Positions 52,464 to 62,141 of a stretch of DNA of 64,000 bases are shown in pieces (position 1 is the first letter of the stretch; each line of letters starts with the position of its first letter). The notes under the pieces are model-generated. The model made no database searches. It saw nothing but the letters and a program-made list of their open reading frames with translations, and was not told the DNA's origin. The stretch is from Inquilinus sp. KBS0705 (GTDB lineage Bacteria; Bacteroidota; Bacteroidia; Sphingobacteriales; Sphingobacteriaceae), in assembly GCA_005938025.2 (NCBI GenBank), contig VCCI02000001.1, positions 2,046,001-2,110,000 on the forward strand. Reading direction: 5' to 3'. Made by a program: the position numbers and the translations under genes.

Positions 52464-53443
52464 GCCGACTTTAATTTTTTGTTGATATTAATAAGGAAAC
52501 ATATAAAGCCAATGCCCGATGCTATGAAATAAAGGAAGATAAAAGATATTAAACCCTCATTTTCCCCAAGCGACAACAACCGTATAATTACACAACTTAA
52601 AGCAATATAACTGTATAACACCACCAGTAATAAAAAGTAAAACGATCTATTTTTAAAAGCATCGCTATACATCACCAGCGATAATGCTACAATGCCCAGC
52701 ATCCATATAGCAGCAAGCCATGACTCATAATAGTTAAAATAACCTGCCAACAGCGATATATAGGTTACATGCAAACCATAATGCTGATAACTGAATTTGA
52801 AGTGCTTTTTAAATGCGTAACGCTGTGTTAACAAGGCCGCCCCAAGCAGCATCAACCCTAAAACCAGGTAGGTATACACAATGGTTTGGCTATCAAAATT
52901 ACTGTTAAGCAACAGCGCCTTAGGCGTTACCGATACACCCATCCAAACCGCAAGATTAGCAATGGCCATATTTAATATGCCGATATGATCAAAGTAATAA
53001 GCTATAAAAAACAGCACCAGCATGGGTATTAGCGTTGCCAAACCGTAGTTGGTACCAAACACCTTATATTCAAACTGCAGGTAGCCCACAAAAATAAGCA
53101 TGCTGATACTGCCTAATAAAATAATGTAATCAAAAAAAGCATTAGTTACTTTAACCTTATCAGGCGTAAATGGAGTTGCATTTTTAAAGCCATAAGCAAA
53201 ACAACCCGCGCAAATAAGCGCGATAAGGCCTAAAACAAACTGGTGCCCTATTGTTTCTATATTTTCGTAAACCAATATACCTAAACCTGTAGTTAAGGTT
53301 AATACACCTACATAAAGCAAGGTTTTAATTTCCCAATGTACCGAAAACAGGATCGGCTTTTGTTGCTGCTTGATAACCTTATCTAACGACTCATCGCTAA
53401 TGAGTCCTTCGGCATGCAGCGTATCGTAGAGGGTATCGGTCAT
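52460..53443 (-). CDS. polytopic membrane protein, DUF2157-like
   Basis: A 327-residue protein. The N-terminal soluble segment (TLYDTLHAEGLISDESLDKVIKQQ) and first helix region (LLYVGVLTLTTGLGILVYENIETIG) resemble DUF2157 proteins, and about ten helices follow. The ATG at 53443 is preferred over a TTG nine codons upstream. It is the first gene of the pair, overlapping the next by 4 bp. The 233-bp gap upstream (53444-53676) is AT-rich with nothing recognisable. Confidence 0.75.
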   Translation of the reverse strand: MTDTLYDTLHAEGLISDESLDKVIKQQQKPILFSVHWEIKTLLYVGVLTLTTGLGILVYENIETIGHQFVLGLIALICAGCFAYGFKNATPFTPDKVKVTNAFFDYIILLGSISMLIFVGYLQFEYKVFGTNYGLATLIPMLVLFFIAYYFDHIGILNMAIANLAVWMGVSVTPKALLLNSNFDSQTIVYTYLVLGLMLLGAALLTQRYAFKKHFKFSYQHYGLHVTYISLLAGYFNYYESWLAAIWMLGIVALSLVMYSDAFKNRSFYFLLLVVLYSYIALSCVIIRLLSLGENEGLISFIFLYFIASGIGFICFLININKKLKSA

Positions 53444-53676
53444 GTAAGCGGTTATTTGAAGGCTTATCAAGTATACTAAACATTATTGAATAATAGTAAG
53501 TGATTTGCAAGCTGAAGGTTATGGGCTTACTGCTAGCCCATTCTGTTGTGCCTGTATGCAGTTTTCGCGCTGGTTTTCTTTGGATTTTTTCATTTAATTT
53601 AAGACGAAAAATATCGAAATACATTTAATTATCTATTAATATATTTCCATATATTTAGATACCTAAATTAATCATA

Positions 53677-54126
53677 ATGAAAAGCTTATATAACGACCAG
53701 GACAACCTGGAACTTATTAGCCGTATAGACAAATTAAATGCGTCGACACCGGGCCTTTGGGGTAAAATGAGCGTTTCGCAAATGCTGGCACATTGCCAGG
53801 TACCCATACAAATCGCCTTTGAAGAACTTACCCTAAAACGTAACCTGCTGGGCTATTTATTTGGCGGGATGGCCAAAAAGAAACTAATGGGCGATGCCCC
53901 ATTTGGCAAAAACCTACCCACCTTTAAACAAGCACGTATGAAACACGAAAGAGACTTTAACTTTGAGAAAGGTAAGCTAACCAATTATATACGCCGCATT
54001 GCAATAGACGGGCCTGAAGGTATTACCAAAAAAACGCATCCTTTTTTTGGGCACTTAACCACACACGAGTGGGATAAACTCCTTTACAAACACCTGGACC
54101 ATCATTTGCAGCAGTTTGGCGTGTAG
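53677..54126 (+). CDS. DUF1569 (DinB-like) family protein
   Basis: A 149-residue helical protein matching DUF1569: ELISRIDKLNASTPGLWGKMSVSQMLAHCQVPIQIAFE (split, about 11-48) and HPFFGHLTTHEWDKLLYKHLDHHLQQFGV (split, about 120-148). Conserved His residues at HC, HPFFGHL and HLDHHLQQF correspond to the metal-binding triad of the DinB superfamily. Such proteins are often thiol transferases or hydrolases; the substrate is unknown, though bacillithiol (bshB1 is in this window) is a reasonable cofactor to consider. Confidence 0.82.
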   Translation: MKSLYNDQDNLELISRIDKLNASTPGLWGKMSVSQMLAHCQVPIQIAFEELTLKRNLLGYLFGGMAKKKLMGDAPFGKNLPTFKQARMKHERDFNFEKGKLTNYIRRIAIDGPEGITKKTHPFFGHLTTHEWDKLLYKHLDHHLQQFGV

Positions 54127-54147
54127 ATGATGGCAAAAGATATAAAT

Positions 54148-54183
54148 GAAAAAAGCGAAAGGTTGATACCTTTCGCTTTTTTC
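54148..54183. terminator. bidirectional terminator
   Basis: GAAAAAAGCGAAAGG pairs perfectly with CCTTTCGCTTTTTTC (15 bp, 6-nt loop). With A- and T-tracts on both sides it serves the DUF1569 gene and the convergent amidotransferase gene. Confidence 0.9.
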
Positions 54184-54203
54184 GTTTTAGCTATAACTCC
54201 AAA

Positions 54204-56111
54204 TTACATGTATGCCCTTTGGTTTTTACCTTCCATCCAGTTAACAAAGGCGCGGTTTACTACTTTGTTACCACCAGGGGTTGGGTAATCGCCGCTAAAG
54301 TACCAGTCGCCGGTATGGTCGGGGCATGCTTTGTGCAGGTTATCTAAAGTTTGATAAAGCACATGCACCTTGGCTGTAATATTTTTTGGTGTAATAATTT
54401 TTGCAATACGGTCAGATATCTCCTGATCGGTAAATGGCTCGTAAATAGCTTTTACGTAGTTCACCACTTCTTCCTTAGGCAATTTCGAACTTTCTTTACA
54501 CTTAAGGTAAACATCATTAATAATGCTTTCTTTACCTTGTTCTTTTAATAAGCTTATGGCTGCCTCAAAAGCAACAAACTCACCCATGCGCGACATGTCA
54601 ATGCCGTAGCAATCCGGATAGCGTATTTGCGGTGCTGATGATACCACCACTACCTTTTTAGGGCCTAAACGGTCTAATATCTTCAGGATGCTTTGCTTTA
54701 AGGTAGTACCACGCACTATCGAATCGTCTAATACAACTAAAGTGTCGGTATCATTCTTGATTAAACCATAAGTAGTATCGTAAACATGGGCTACCATTTC
54801 GCTGCGGTCAGCGTCCTGGGTTATAAATGTGCGCAGTTTAACATCTTTAATGGCAATTTTTTCTACCCGTGGGGCAAGTGCCAGCACTTCGGTCAGTTCT
54901 TCTTCGCTTATCTTATCTTCGCGGTTAAGCAGCCTGTCGCGCTGGTATTGTTTAATGTATTTATGTACCCCTTCTACCATGCCATAAAAGGCTACCTCGG
55001 CAGTATTTGGTATGTATGAGAACACGGTGTTTTTAATATCATTATCAACCGCGCCTAATATTTGCGGGCAAAGCAGGCGGCCCAGTTGCTTACGTTCGCG
55101 ATAGATAGATGCATCGCTGCCGCGAGAGAAGTAAATACGCTCAAACGAGCATGCTTTTTTCTCTTTCGGTTCGCTAAACATATCCTCGGTTATCTTACCG
55201 TTCTTTTTAACAATAAGCGCATGGCCGGGTTTAATTTCGCGTATCTGGTCAATAGGGATGTTAAAGGCGGTTTGTATGGCCGGGCGTTCGCTGGCGGCAA
55301 CTACAATCTCGTCGTTATAATAATAATAAGCCGGGCGTATGCCTACAGGGTCGCGCATTACAAAGGCGTCGCCGTGGCCGAGTATACCGGCTATGGTGTA
55401 ACCACCATCCCAGTTTTTAGCACTTTTACGCAAAATTTTGGCAACATCCATATCATTGGCTATCATTTTACTGATCTCCATGTTATCGTCAAGCCCTTCG
55501 CGTTTGTACTGGTCAAATAAGCCCTGGTTTTCGGTATCAATAAAGTGCCCTATTTTTTCCAGCACTGTAATGGTATCGGCTTGCTCTTTGGGGTGCTGGC
55601 CAAGGTCGTACAATTGTTGCAGCAGTTCGTCAACATTGGTCATGTTAAAGTTACCGGCAATAACCAGGTTTCGGGTCATCCAGTTGTTTTGGCGCAGAAA
55701 AGGGTGGCAGCTTTCGATGCTGTTTTTACCATGAGTACCATAACGCAAATGGCCCAATAACACTTCGCCGGTAAAGCTTACGTGCTCTTTGAGCCATTCG
55801 GTATCGGCCATTTTCTCTGGCGTTTCCTTTTGTATCTCCGCAAATTTTTTCTGGATATACTCGAATATATCAGCCACGGCATTTGATGCCATCGATCGGT
55901 GCCTGCTAATGTATCGTTTACCCGGCTTTATATCCAGTTTAATGGTAGCAACGCCCGCGCCATCTTGCCCGCGATTGTGCTGTTTTTCCATTAAAAGGTA
56001 AAGCTTGTTTAAACCATACAGCGCAGTGCCGTACTTTTGCTGATAAAAAGAGAGTGGCTTTAAAAGGCGGATAAATGCCACACCGCATTCATGTTTAATC
56101 TGATCGCTCAT
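54204..56111 (-). CDS. long-form amidophosphoribosyltransferase (PurF-type)
   Basis: A 635-residue class II amidotransferase. Cys9 in IKHECGVAF is the expected nucleophile after removal of an 8-residue propeptide, as in Bacillus PurF. NRGQDGAGVA (about 45-54), LLGHLRYGTHG (about 117-127) and NFNMTNVDELL form the glutaminase pocket. The PRPP motif VVLDDSIVRGTTLKQS (about 458-473) is intact. It is about 130-160 residues longer than canonical PurF, with inserts around 75-105 and 390-420 and a C-terminal extension (570-635). It is either the purine enzyme or a Bacteroidota paralogue; a second purF elsewhere would decide. Confidence 0.82.
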   Translation of the reverse strand: MSDQIKHECGVAFIRLLKPLSFYQQKYGTALYGLNKLYLLMEKQHNRGQDGAGVATIKLDIKPGKRYISRHRSMASNAVADIFEYIQKKFAEIQKETPEKMADTEWLKEHVSFTGEVLLGHLRYGTHGKNSIESCHPFLRQNNWMTRNLVIAGNFNMTNVDELLQQLYDLGQHPKEQADTITVLEKIGHFIDTENQGLFDQYKREGLDDNMEISKMIANDMDVAKILRKSAKNWDGGYTIAGILGHGDAFVMRDPVGIRPAYYYYNDEIVVAASERPAIQTAFNIPIDQIREIKPGHALIVKKNGKITEDMFSEPKEKKACSFERIYFSRGSDASIYRERKQLGRLLCPQILGAVDNDIKNTVFSYIPNTAEVAFYGMVEGVHKYIKQYQRDRLLNREDKISEEELTEVLALAPRVEKIAIKDVKLRTFITQDADRSEMVAHVYDTTYGLIKNDTDTLVVLDDSIVRGTTLKQSILKILDRLGPKKVVVVSSAPQIRYPDCYGIDMSRMGEFVAFEAAISLLKEQGKESIINDVYLKCKESSKLPKEEVVNYVKAIYEPFTDQEISDRIAKIITPKNITAKVHVLYQTLDNLHKACPDHTGDWYFSGDYPTPGGNKVVNRAFVNWMEGKNQRAYM

Positions 56112-56128
56112 GATTGGTAATGAGCCCG

Positions 56129-56136
56129 CAAAGTTA
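56129..56136 (-). promoter_or_regulatory. -7 box TAACTTTG of the PurF-type gene
   Basis: Exact TAnnTTTG match on the minus strand ending 17 nt before the ATG at 56111. Confidence 0.6.
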
Positions 56137-56307
56137 TAAATTATAATGAATAGTGTTTAAACCGATTGTCATTAATTGGTACTTTTTATTAACGTTAATT
56201 TTTTATTTTAATAACGCTTTATCACATAAAGCAATAACCCCAATTGCGAGTTAAAAGAGTTAATTACGCGATACATATCCAACACTATCACATTTAAACA
56301 TTTGTGC

Positions 56308-56315
56308 TAACTTTG
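56308..56315 (+). promoter_or_regulatory. -7 box TAACTTTG of the nitrilase gene
   Basis: Exact TAnnTTTG match ending 25 nt before the ATG at 56341. Confidence 0.6.
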
Positions 56316-56340
56316 GTGATACCGCTTAAAAACTACAAAA

Positions 56341-57129
56341 ATGAAAATAGCGCTGGCTTCCCCTGTTTACCCAACATCTATTAACAATGGTTTAGCGCAA
56401 ATAAAAAGCATGGCCAAAGATGCCGCGGACCAGGGTGCCGAAATTGTTTGTTTCCCTGAGAGTTTTTTACCCGGCTACCCCATGAAGCCTTACACCCCCG
56501 AAGCGGGCTCGGCAGAAAAAATGGAAACGGCCCTGGCTGAAGTTTGTGAAATTGCTGCCGCGTATGCCATTGCCGTTATTATACCAATGGACTGGTACGA
56601 TGGCAATAAATTACTGAACATTGCGCATGTTGTATCAAAAACCGGCGAGGTATTAGGCTATCAAACCAAAAATCAGTTGGACCCAAGTGAAGACATTATA
56701 TGGATACCCGGCACCCAGCGCCATATTTTTGAAGTGAACGGTTTAAAATTTGGCATTACCATTTGCCATGAAGGTTTCCGCTATCCCGAATCGGTACGCT
56801 GGGCAGCGCGCGAAGGTGCACAAGTGGTGTTTCATCCGCATTTTACCGGCAACGATTTTGAAGGTGTACAAATAACTGAGTGGGGCGACAAAAACAGCCC
56901 ATACTACGAAAAAGCCATGATGATGCGCGCGATGGAAAACACCATTTACTTTGCCAGTGCAGGTTATGCCACCAAATACCAGGAATCAACATCATCCATT
57001 ATATCGCCTGATGGTAAATGTATTGCCCACCAGCCCTACGGACAGGCGGGAGTTGTAGTAGCAGATATTGACCTAAATAAGGCAACCGGCTTTTTGGCAA
57101 AACGATTTAAGGCAGGGTTGTATCAGTAA
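56341..57129 (+). CDS. carbon-nitrogen hydrolase (nitrilase superfamily)
   Basis: A 262-residue amidase or nitrilase-like enzyme. The Glu-Lys-Cys triad is visible: Glu40 in FPESFLPGYP, Lys110 in GYQTKNQLDPSED and Cys142 in ITICHEGFRYPE. MMRAMENTIYFASAG (about 198-212) is the usual C-terminal signature. Length fits single-domain amidases rather than true nitrilases (about 330). The exact substrate, an omega-amide or N-carbamoyl compound, is undetermined. Confidence 0.9.
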   Translation: MKIALASPVYPTSINNGLAQIKSMAKDAADQGAEIVCFPESFLPGYPMKPYTPEAGSAEKMETALAEVCEIAAAYAIAVIIPMDWYDGNKLLNIAHVVSKTGEVLGYQTKNQLDPSEDIIWIPGTQRHIFEVNGLKFGITICHEGFRYPESVRWAAREGAQVVFHPHFTGNDFEGVQITEWGDKNSPYYEKAMMMRAMENTIYFASAGYATKYQESTSSIISPDGKCIAHQPYGQAGVVVADIDLNKATGFLAKRFKAGLYQ

Positions 57130-57179
57130 ACGAAGTAATAGTATTTGTCGAACCACTCGCCTACAGGCCTGCCACATCG

Positions 57180-59150
57180 CTACTTACTAAACCCAACCAT
57201 TTTATGCAATGTACCCGGGCCGTAAACTTTGCCGCCTTTTATTACTACTTTAACATTGCGCACATTGCGTATATTGGTTAGCGGGTTGCCATCTACAATA
57301 ATTATATCCGCATTTTTACCGGTAGCGATAGAGCCTGTTTTTTTATCTAAACCCATTACCTGCGCCGGGATAAGTGTGCCTGTTTTTAGGGCTTGTGCAG
57401 GACTAAGGCCTGCATCAACATACAGTTCCAACTCGCGTGCAACGCTAAAGCCCGGGAAACCCATATCAGTACCGGCTACTACGGGTACACCTGCATCGTA
57501 TAATAGCTTAACAATATGCTTCATACTTGTTAATAAAGGCTTAAATCTGGCTGCTGTGGCCGAGTCCTCTCCCGTAGTTTTAAACTGTGTTTGCAGCGGT
57601 AAAGGCAGCGTGTAAAACGCGGGCTCCATTTTAGTTACATCTTCGCTCAGGCTTCGGTACGATAGGTCATAGACCCCAATAGTCGGGTCGATAACGGTAT
57701 GATGATCCTTAATAAATTTAATTGCTGCAATAGTGGTAGAGTCCTCAAAATTCACCGACCGGTCTTTATTCCGTTTCATCATCGAGTACACATATTGTAT
57801 ATGGTTCACCATATTCATACCCGAGTCTACCCCCGCCTGTAAGGTCATTTTATTGGGTATATGGCCGGTTACTGTAAAGCCTACTTTGTGGGCCTCGTCG
57901 CAAATAGCCTTTAAAATATCCGGTTTAACCGAGCTGTACACCTTTATTTGGTCAAAACCACGGGCTTTATAAGTATCAACCGCTTTAATGGCCTCCTCTT
58001 TGGTATCGGCCTGTATAATACCCAGGGCAGTTGGGCCTTTACCATCAATAATACCAGCCATTAATATTTTAGGCCCAATGCCTTTTCCGCTATCTATCGC
58101 TTTTTGTATACCATCAATAAAACCCAATTCGTTACCGCAATCGCGCACGGTGGTTACGCCTGCTGCTAAATAGGCAGGGCCCCACTCGGTTTGCTCAAAA
58201 TGCGCGTGCATATCCCACAGGCCGGGCAATATGTATTTGCCGTCGGCCTCTATCACCTGTGGTTTGTATTTAAGGTTGACTTCCCCCGGTTGGGTCATGC
58301 GTTTTATTACACCATCCTCTATTAATAGGTAACCATTGTGCGTTTTGGTGCCATCCTCAACATTAATAATAGTACCGCCAATAATTACAATCCCTTTAGC
58401 GGCTTTAGCAATAGGTGCTTTTTTAGTAAAGGCCGCCATACCGTAGCCCGCCGCGCGATGGATCAGCTCGGGCAGCAACGACTCATATTCTTCACGCATC
58501 ATTTCGGTTTTGTCGCCCTCGGCATCAATGGTTAAAACACATATCAACCTGTTGTTATTATCCGTCCATACAAACTCGTTACCCCATATCAATCCGCTGA
58601 TGAGATAGCGGTTAAAGGTGATCGGTTTATTTTTAAAAGTCAGTTGGTCTATCCCGTCCTTTTTAATTTGCAAAGCACCATAAGGCAAGGTGTTAATTCT
58701 GGCTGGTTGCTTTTTATTGTTCCAATATTGCAACAGCAACTGCTGCACCGTAGCAGGCGAATAACCCGCTATTGGAAAAGTAAACGCACTGATAGCCTTT
58801 TGATAGGTAGAATCGCCCACCCTTATTTCTGCAGTGTTCCCTTTTAGGGTGATATGTTCATCTATTGTAGAGAACCTGGAAGTGTTCCCCTTAATGGTCA
58901 GCTCCAGCGGGTCACCGGCGGGGTTTACCTTTATTTCGGCCTTTAGCGGCACCGGGCTGCCCCTATCCACAAACTTAAAATCGACTGTATACTTTTTGGC
59001 GTCTTTATTATTCTCTACGGTGTAGGTTTCTTTACCTATATGCTGCTCAAACTTATGCAACAAAAACACACCACCCTCGTCGGGTTTATTTTGCGCGGTT
59101 GCGGCTATGACTATTAAAAGCAAGGGAACAGATGATAAAAGCTTTTTCAT
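57180..59150 (-). CDS. secreted amidohydrolase with N-terminal extension
   Basis: A 656-residue exported metal-dependent hydrolase with a Sec signal ending ATAQ (about 19). Residues 20-240 form an extra beta-rich domain with no family I recognise (FKFVDRGSPVPLKAEIKVNP). The amidohydrolase barrel begins near 255: GLWDMHAHFEQTEWG (about 311-325, HxH ligands), VTGHIPNKM, NHIQYVYS and VVAGTDMGFPGF (about 552-563, Asp ligand). Relatives include Xaa-Pro dipeptidase-like and imidazolonepropionase-like enzymes. Transcription probably starts at a TATATTTG box 23 nt upstream. Confidence 0.86.
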   Translation of the reverse strand: MKKLLSSVPLLLIVIAATAQNKPDEGGVFLLHKFEQHIGKETYTVENNKDAKKYTVDFKFVDRGSPVPLKAEIKVNPAGDPLELTIKGNTSRFSTIDEHITLKGNTAEIRVGDSTYQKAISAFTFPIAGYSPATVQQLLLQYWNNKKQPARINTLPYGALQIKKDGIDQLTFKNKPITFNRYLISGLIWGNEFVWTDNNNRLICVLTIDAEGDKTEMMREEYESLLPELIHRAAGYGMAAFTKKAPIAKAAKGIVIIGGTIINVEDGTKTHNGYLLIEDGVIKRMTQPGEVNLKYKPQVIEADGKYILPGLWDMHAHFEQTEWGPAYLAAGVTTVRDCGNELGFIDGIQKAIDSGKGIGPKILMAGIIDGKGPTALGIIQADTKEEAIKAVDTYKARGFDQIKVYSSVKPDILKAICDEAHKVGFTVTGHIPNKMTLQAGVDSGMNMVNHIQYVYSMMKRNKDRSVNFEDSTTIAAIKFIKDHHTVIDPTIGVYDLSYRSLSEDVTKMEPAFYTLPLPLQTQFKTTGEDSATAARFKPLLTSMKHIVKLLYDAGVPVVAGTDMGFPGFSVARELELYVDAGLSPAQALKTGTLIPAQVMGLDKKTGSIATGKNADIIIVDGNPLTNIRNVRNVKVVIKGGKVYGPGTLHKMVGFSK

Positions 59151-59173
59151 AGATGATAAGGGTTGTTGATACC

Positions 59174-59181
59174 CAAATATA
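59174..59181 (-). promoter_or_regulatory. -7 box TATATTTG of the amidohydrolase gene
   Basis: Exact TAnnTTTG match on the minus strand ending 23 nt before the ATG at 59150, just downstream of the amt terminator. Confidence 0.6.
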
Positions 59182-59198
59182 ATCTATTGCAAATAAAA

Positions 59199-59221
59199 AA
59201 AGCCCGGCATTACCGGGCTTT
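59199..59221 (-). terminator. terminator of the ammonium transporter gene
   Basis: AAAGCCCGG / CCGGGCTTT stem with a 5-nt loop. On the minus strand it is followed by TTTTATTT, and it lies 13 nt after the amt stop codon. Confidence 0.9.
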
Positions 59222-59233
59222 CCTTTAAAAGGT

Positions 59234-60541
59234 TTACAACTTCTCCCCGTGCTGGCTAATATCCAGCCCCAATATTTCATCTTCTGCCGATACACGCAGC
59301 GGCGATATCATATCGGTTACTTTTAATAACAGCAACGAACCAAAGAACGAGAATATAGAAGTTGCCACCAAAGCCAGCAATTGAATCAAAAACAAATGGG
59401 TATGGCCAAAAAATAAGCCGTCGCCGGTAACATTGGCCGGGTTTACTGCCTGGTTGGCAAATACGCCGGTTAGCAGCATACCCACCATACCACCTACCCC
59501 ATGGCAGGGGAACACATCCAGCGTATCGTCAATTGATGTACGGGTGCGCCATTCAACCACCAAATTACTCACCACCGCCGATATGATACCAATAGCCAGC
59601 GAGTGCGGAACAGTTACAAAGCCTGCGGCCGGGGTTATAGCCACCAAACCTACCACGGCACCAATACAGGTACCCATTGCCGATGGCTTACGACCGCGTA
59701 GCATATCAAAAAATATCCAGGTAACGCCTGCTGCTGCCGACGCCGTTGTGCTGGTAGCCAGCGCGGTTACCGCCAAATGGTTGGCACCAAATGCCGAACC
59801 CGCGTTAAAACCAAACCATCCAAACCAAAGCAAGCCCGTACCTATCATTACATAAGTAATGCGTGCCGGCGAGTGGTTAGCCTCGTTACGGCGTTTTAAA
59901 TACAGCGCAGAGGCAAGAGCCGCCCATCCTGCCGACATATGTACAACCGTTCCCCCGGCAAAATCCAATACACCCAATTTGGCCAAAACGCCATCGGGAT
60001 GCCAGGTGGCATGTGCCAGCGGCGAAAATATGAATACCGAAAAAAGCACCAAAAAGATGATATATGAATTAAAACGGATGCGCTCGGCAAAGGCGCCGGT
60101 AATGAGCGCCGGGGTAATAATGGCAAACTTTAACTGGTACATGGCAAACAACAGCAAGGGAATGGTTGGTGCCAGTTTCCATGATGCGTTACCTAACATA
60201 CCCTTCATCATAAAATAGGTAGATGGGTTGCCTATGATACCACCAATGCTATCGCCAAAGGCCAGGCTAAATCCAAATATACCCCATAATACCGTAATGA
60301 TAACCATACATACAATGCTTTGCAGCATGGTAGATATCACGTTCTTTTTGTTTACCATACCGCCATAGAAGAAGGCAAGGCCAGGTGTCATTATCAGCAC
60401 CAGCGCGGTAGACATCAGCATCCATGCAATATCGCCTGTATTAAATTCGGGCTTTACCGATTTATCATACTCAACCGATGGAAAAATAAACGTGAGGGCT
60501 AAAATAACCAGGATAACGAAGAAAGGGAAGTAACGTTTCAT
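59234..60541 (-). CDS. amtB: ammonium transporter AmtB
   Basis: A 435-residue channel with 11 expected helices after an N-terminal helix or signal (FFVILVILALTFIFPSVE). Key family residues are seen: TPGLAFFYGGMVNKKNVIS (about 53-71), DFAGGTVVHMSAGWAAL (about 195-211, first pore His) and FPCHGVGGMVGMLLTG (about 343-358, second pore His). No GlnK/PII gene is next to it, though such pairs are common. The C-terminus is a short cytosolic tail. Confidence 0.94.
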   Translation of the reverse strand: MKRYFPFFVILVILALTFIFPSVEYDKSVKPEFNTGDIAWMLMSTALVLIMTPGLAFFYGGMVNKKNVISTMLQSIVCMVIITVLWGIFGFSLAFGDSIGGIIGNPSTYFMMKGMLGNASWKLAPTIPLLLFAMYQLKFAIITPALITGAFAERIRFNSYIIFLVLFSVFIFSPLAHATWHPDGVLAKLGVLDFAGGTVVHMSAGWAALASALYLKRRNEANHSPARITYVMIGTGLLWFGWFGFNAGSAFGANHLAVTALATSTTASAAAGVTWIFFDMLRGRKPSAMGTCIGAVVGLVAITPAAGFVTVPHSLAIGIISAVVSNLVVEWRTRTSIDDTLDVFPCHGVGGMVGMLLTGVFANQAVNPANVTGDGLFFGHTHLFLIQLLALVATSIFSFFGSLLLLKVTDMISPLRVSAEDEILGLDISQHGEKL

Positions 60542-60626
60542 ATCAAATTAAAACCATTTATTTAAAACGGCCTGAATTTAGAAAATTTATGCTACTAAAA
60601 ATGAAAATTGTAAAAAAAACTACAAA

Positions 60627-62138
60627 TTACATGTACTTTATCAACAAATTAGGGAATATGCCGAAAATAATTAATAGCAACGCAATAATTGATGATAGAA
60701 TAACTAATGTAAAGGAACGTTTATGCTCGCTTACTACCAGTTCGGTACGTTTAAGGAACAGGTTAAGCGGAATTTTGATATAATAGAATAAGCCTACCAC
60801 CGTAGTTAGCGCACCGGTGGCCATTAGCGCCATTAACCAAACGTTATGTGTTTGCTGATATATGCTGTATACTGCCGAAAACACAAACAATTTACCTGTA
60901 AAACCCGCGCTAACCGGTATACCTGTAAGGGATATCAATACGATAACAAACGCTACCGAAGCTACCGGGTATTTAAAGCCCAGGCCTTTGTAGTCGCGTA
61001 CATCGGTAATGCCTTCGGTGTTTTCAAAATAGTTGGCCAGTGCCAGTGCCGCTATGTTAGCCAGCCCATACATCAACAAATAATAGCTTAATGCCAAAAG
61101 GCCCTGCGGCGTAAAGGTAACCAATGCCATTAGCGCGAAACCCGTATGCCCTATACCCGAGTAGGCCAGCATACGCTTTACATTGTTTTGCCATACCGCC
61201 GCAAAATTACCCACCACCATGGTAACGATACCAATAGCCGACAATACCAACTCAAAATCAAAGCCTTTCCAGTTGGCGTAGAAGCCGTTGGGCGATATGA
61301 AGATGGACATAAAGTTAACCGTTAAAGCAAAGGCAGCTATTTTGGGCAGTGTTGACAGGTAGGCCGTAACCGGGGTGGCCGCACCTTCATAAACATCGGG
61401 TACATAAAAATGTACCGGCACAAACGATAGCTTAAAGCCTATACCCACAAACACCAGCGTAAGCGCGAACGATACGCTCAGCGTATTAGCCTGTACCAAT
61501 CCACTTGCCATATCCTGCGACAGCACATCTAAAGAGCCGCTGTAAGCATAAATAAGCGATATACCATACAACATTACCGCCGAAGCAGCAGCGCCAAACA
61601 GCACGTACTTTAAACCTGCCTCGGCGCTTAAAGCATTCTCGGTGCGGTATGATGCCAGCAGGTACGATGCGATGGATACCATTTCGATAGCCAGGTAAAT
61701 AGATAGCAGGTTAACGGCCATGGTCATTAAATGCAAACCCAAAACCGAACCCACCACAATGGTATATAAATCCGACAAACCTTTTTTATGGGCCTTAAGG
61801 CGGTTGTCCCAGGCAAAATACATGAGTAGCACTACTGCCAGCAAATCAATTATAAACTTAAATACAATAGCTGTTTTATGCAGCAGCAGCATGCCATTGA
61901 ATAAAAAGTTGGCATTGCCGCCCACCAGGGGCAATTGCTCAATATCCTTAAACATTACTATAGCCATACCTGCATAGGCAACGGTACGGCATAGTTTGGC
62001 CGAGTTTTTTCCAAATAAAAGATCTGTTACCAATACCACAATAAACAACGCGGTCAAATAAAGCTCGGGCACAAAGTAGGGCAAGCTGCCTAAAACATCA
62101 TTTAACTGGCTGGGTATGTTTGGGAACAGATCCTTCAT
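60627..62138 (-). CDS. nuoN: NADH-quinone oxidoreductase subunit N
   Basis: A 503-residue membrane subunit of complex I with about 14 helices and the antiporter-like proton-channel fold. LLSIYLAIEMVSIASYLLASY (split, about 146-166) carries the conserved Glu, KLSFVPVHFYVPDVYEGAATPVTAYLSTLPK (split, about 236-266) the channel Lys and His, and GLGFKYPVASVAFV lies near 395. nuoN normally ends the nuo operon after nuoM. Here the gene directly upstream on the same strand (3 bp away) encodes a DUF4139 protein instead. Confidence 0.94.
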   Translation of the reverse strand: MKDLFPNIPSQLNDVLGSLPYFVPELYLTALFIVVLVTDLLFGKNSAKLCRTVAYAGMAIVMFKDIEQLPLVGGNANFLFNGMLLLHKTAIVFKFIIDLLAVVLLMYFAWDNRLKAHKKGLSDLYTIVVGSVLGLHLMTMAVNLLSIYLAIEMVSIASYLLASYRTENALSAEAGLKYVLFGAAASAVMLYGISLIYAYSGSLDVLSQDMASGLVQANTLSVSFALTLVFVGIGFKLSFVPVHFYVPDVYEGAATPVTAYLSTLPKIAAFALTVNFMSIFISPNGFYANWKGFDFELVLSAIGIVTMVVGNFAAVWQNNVKRMLAYSGIGHTGFALMALVTFTPQGLLALSYYLLMYGLANIAALALANYFENTEGITDVRDYKGLGFKYPVASVAFVIVLISLTGIPVSAGFTGKLFVFSAVYSIYQQTHNVWLMALMATGALTTVVGLFYYIKIPLNLFLKRTELVVSEHKRSFTLVILSSIIALLLIIFGIFPNLLIKYM

Positions 62139-62141
62139 TTA

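Noticed and set aside
53397-53624. 75-residue minus-strand frame upstream of the DUF2157-like gene
   Set aside because: It overlaps the start of that gene in another frame and has no recognisable features.
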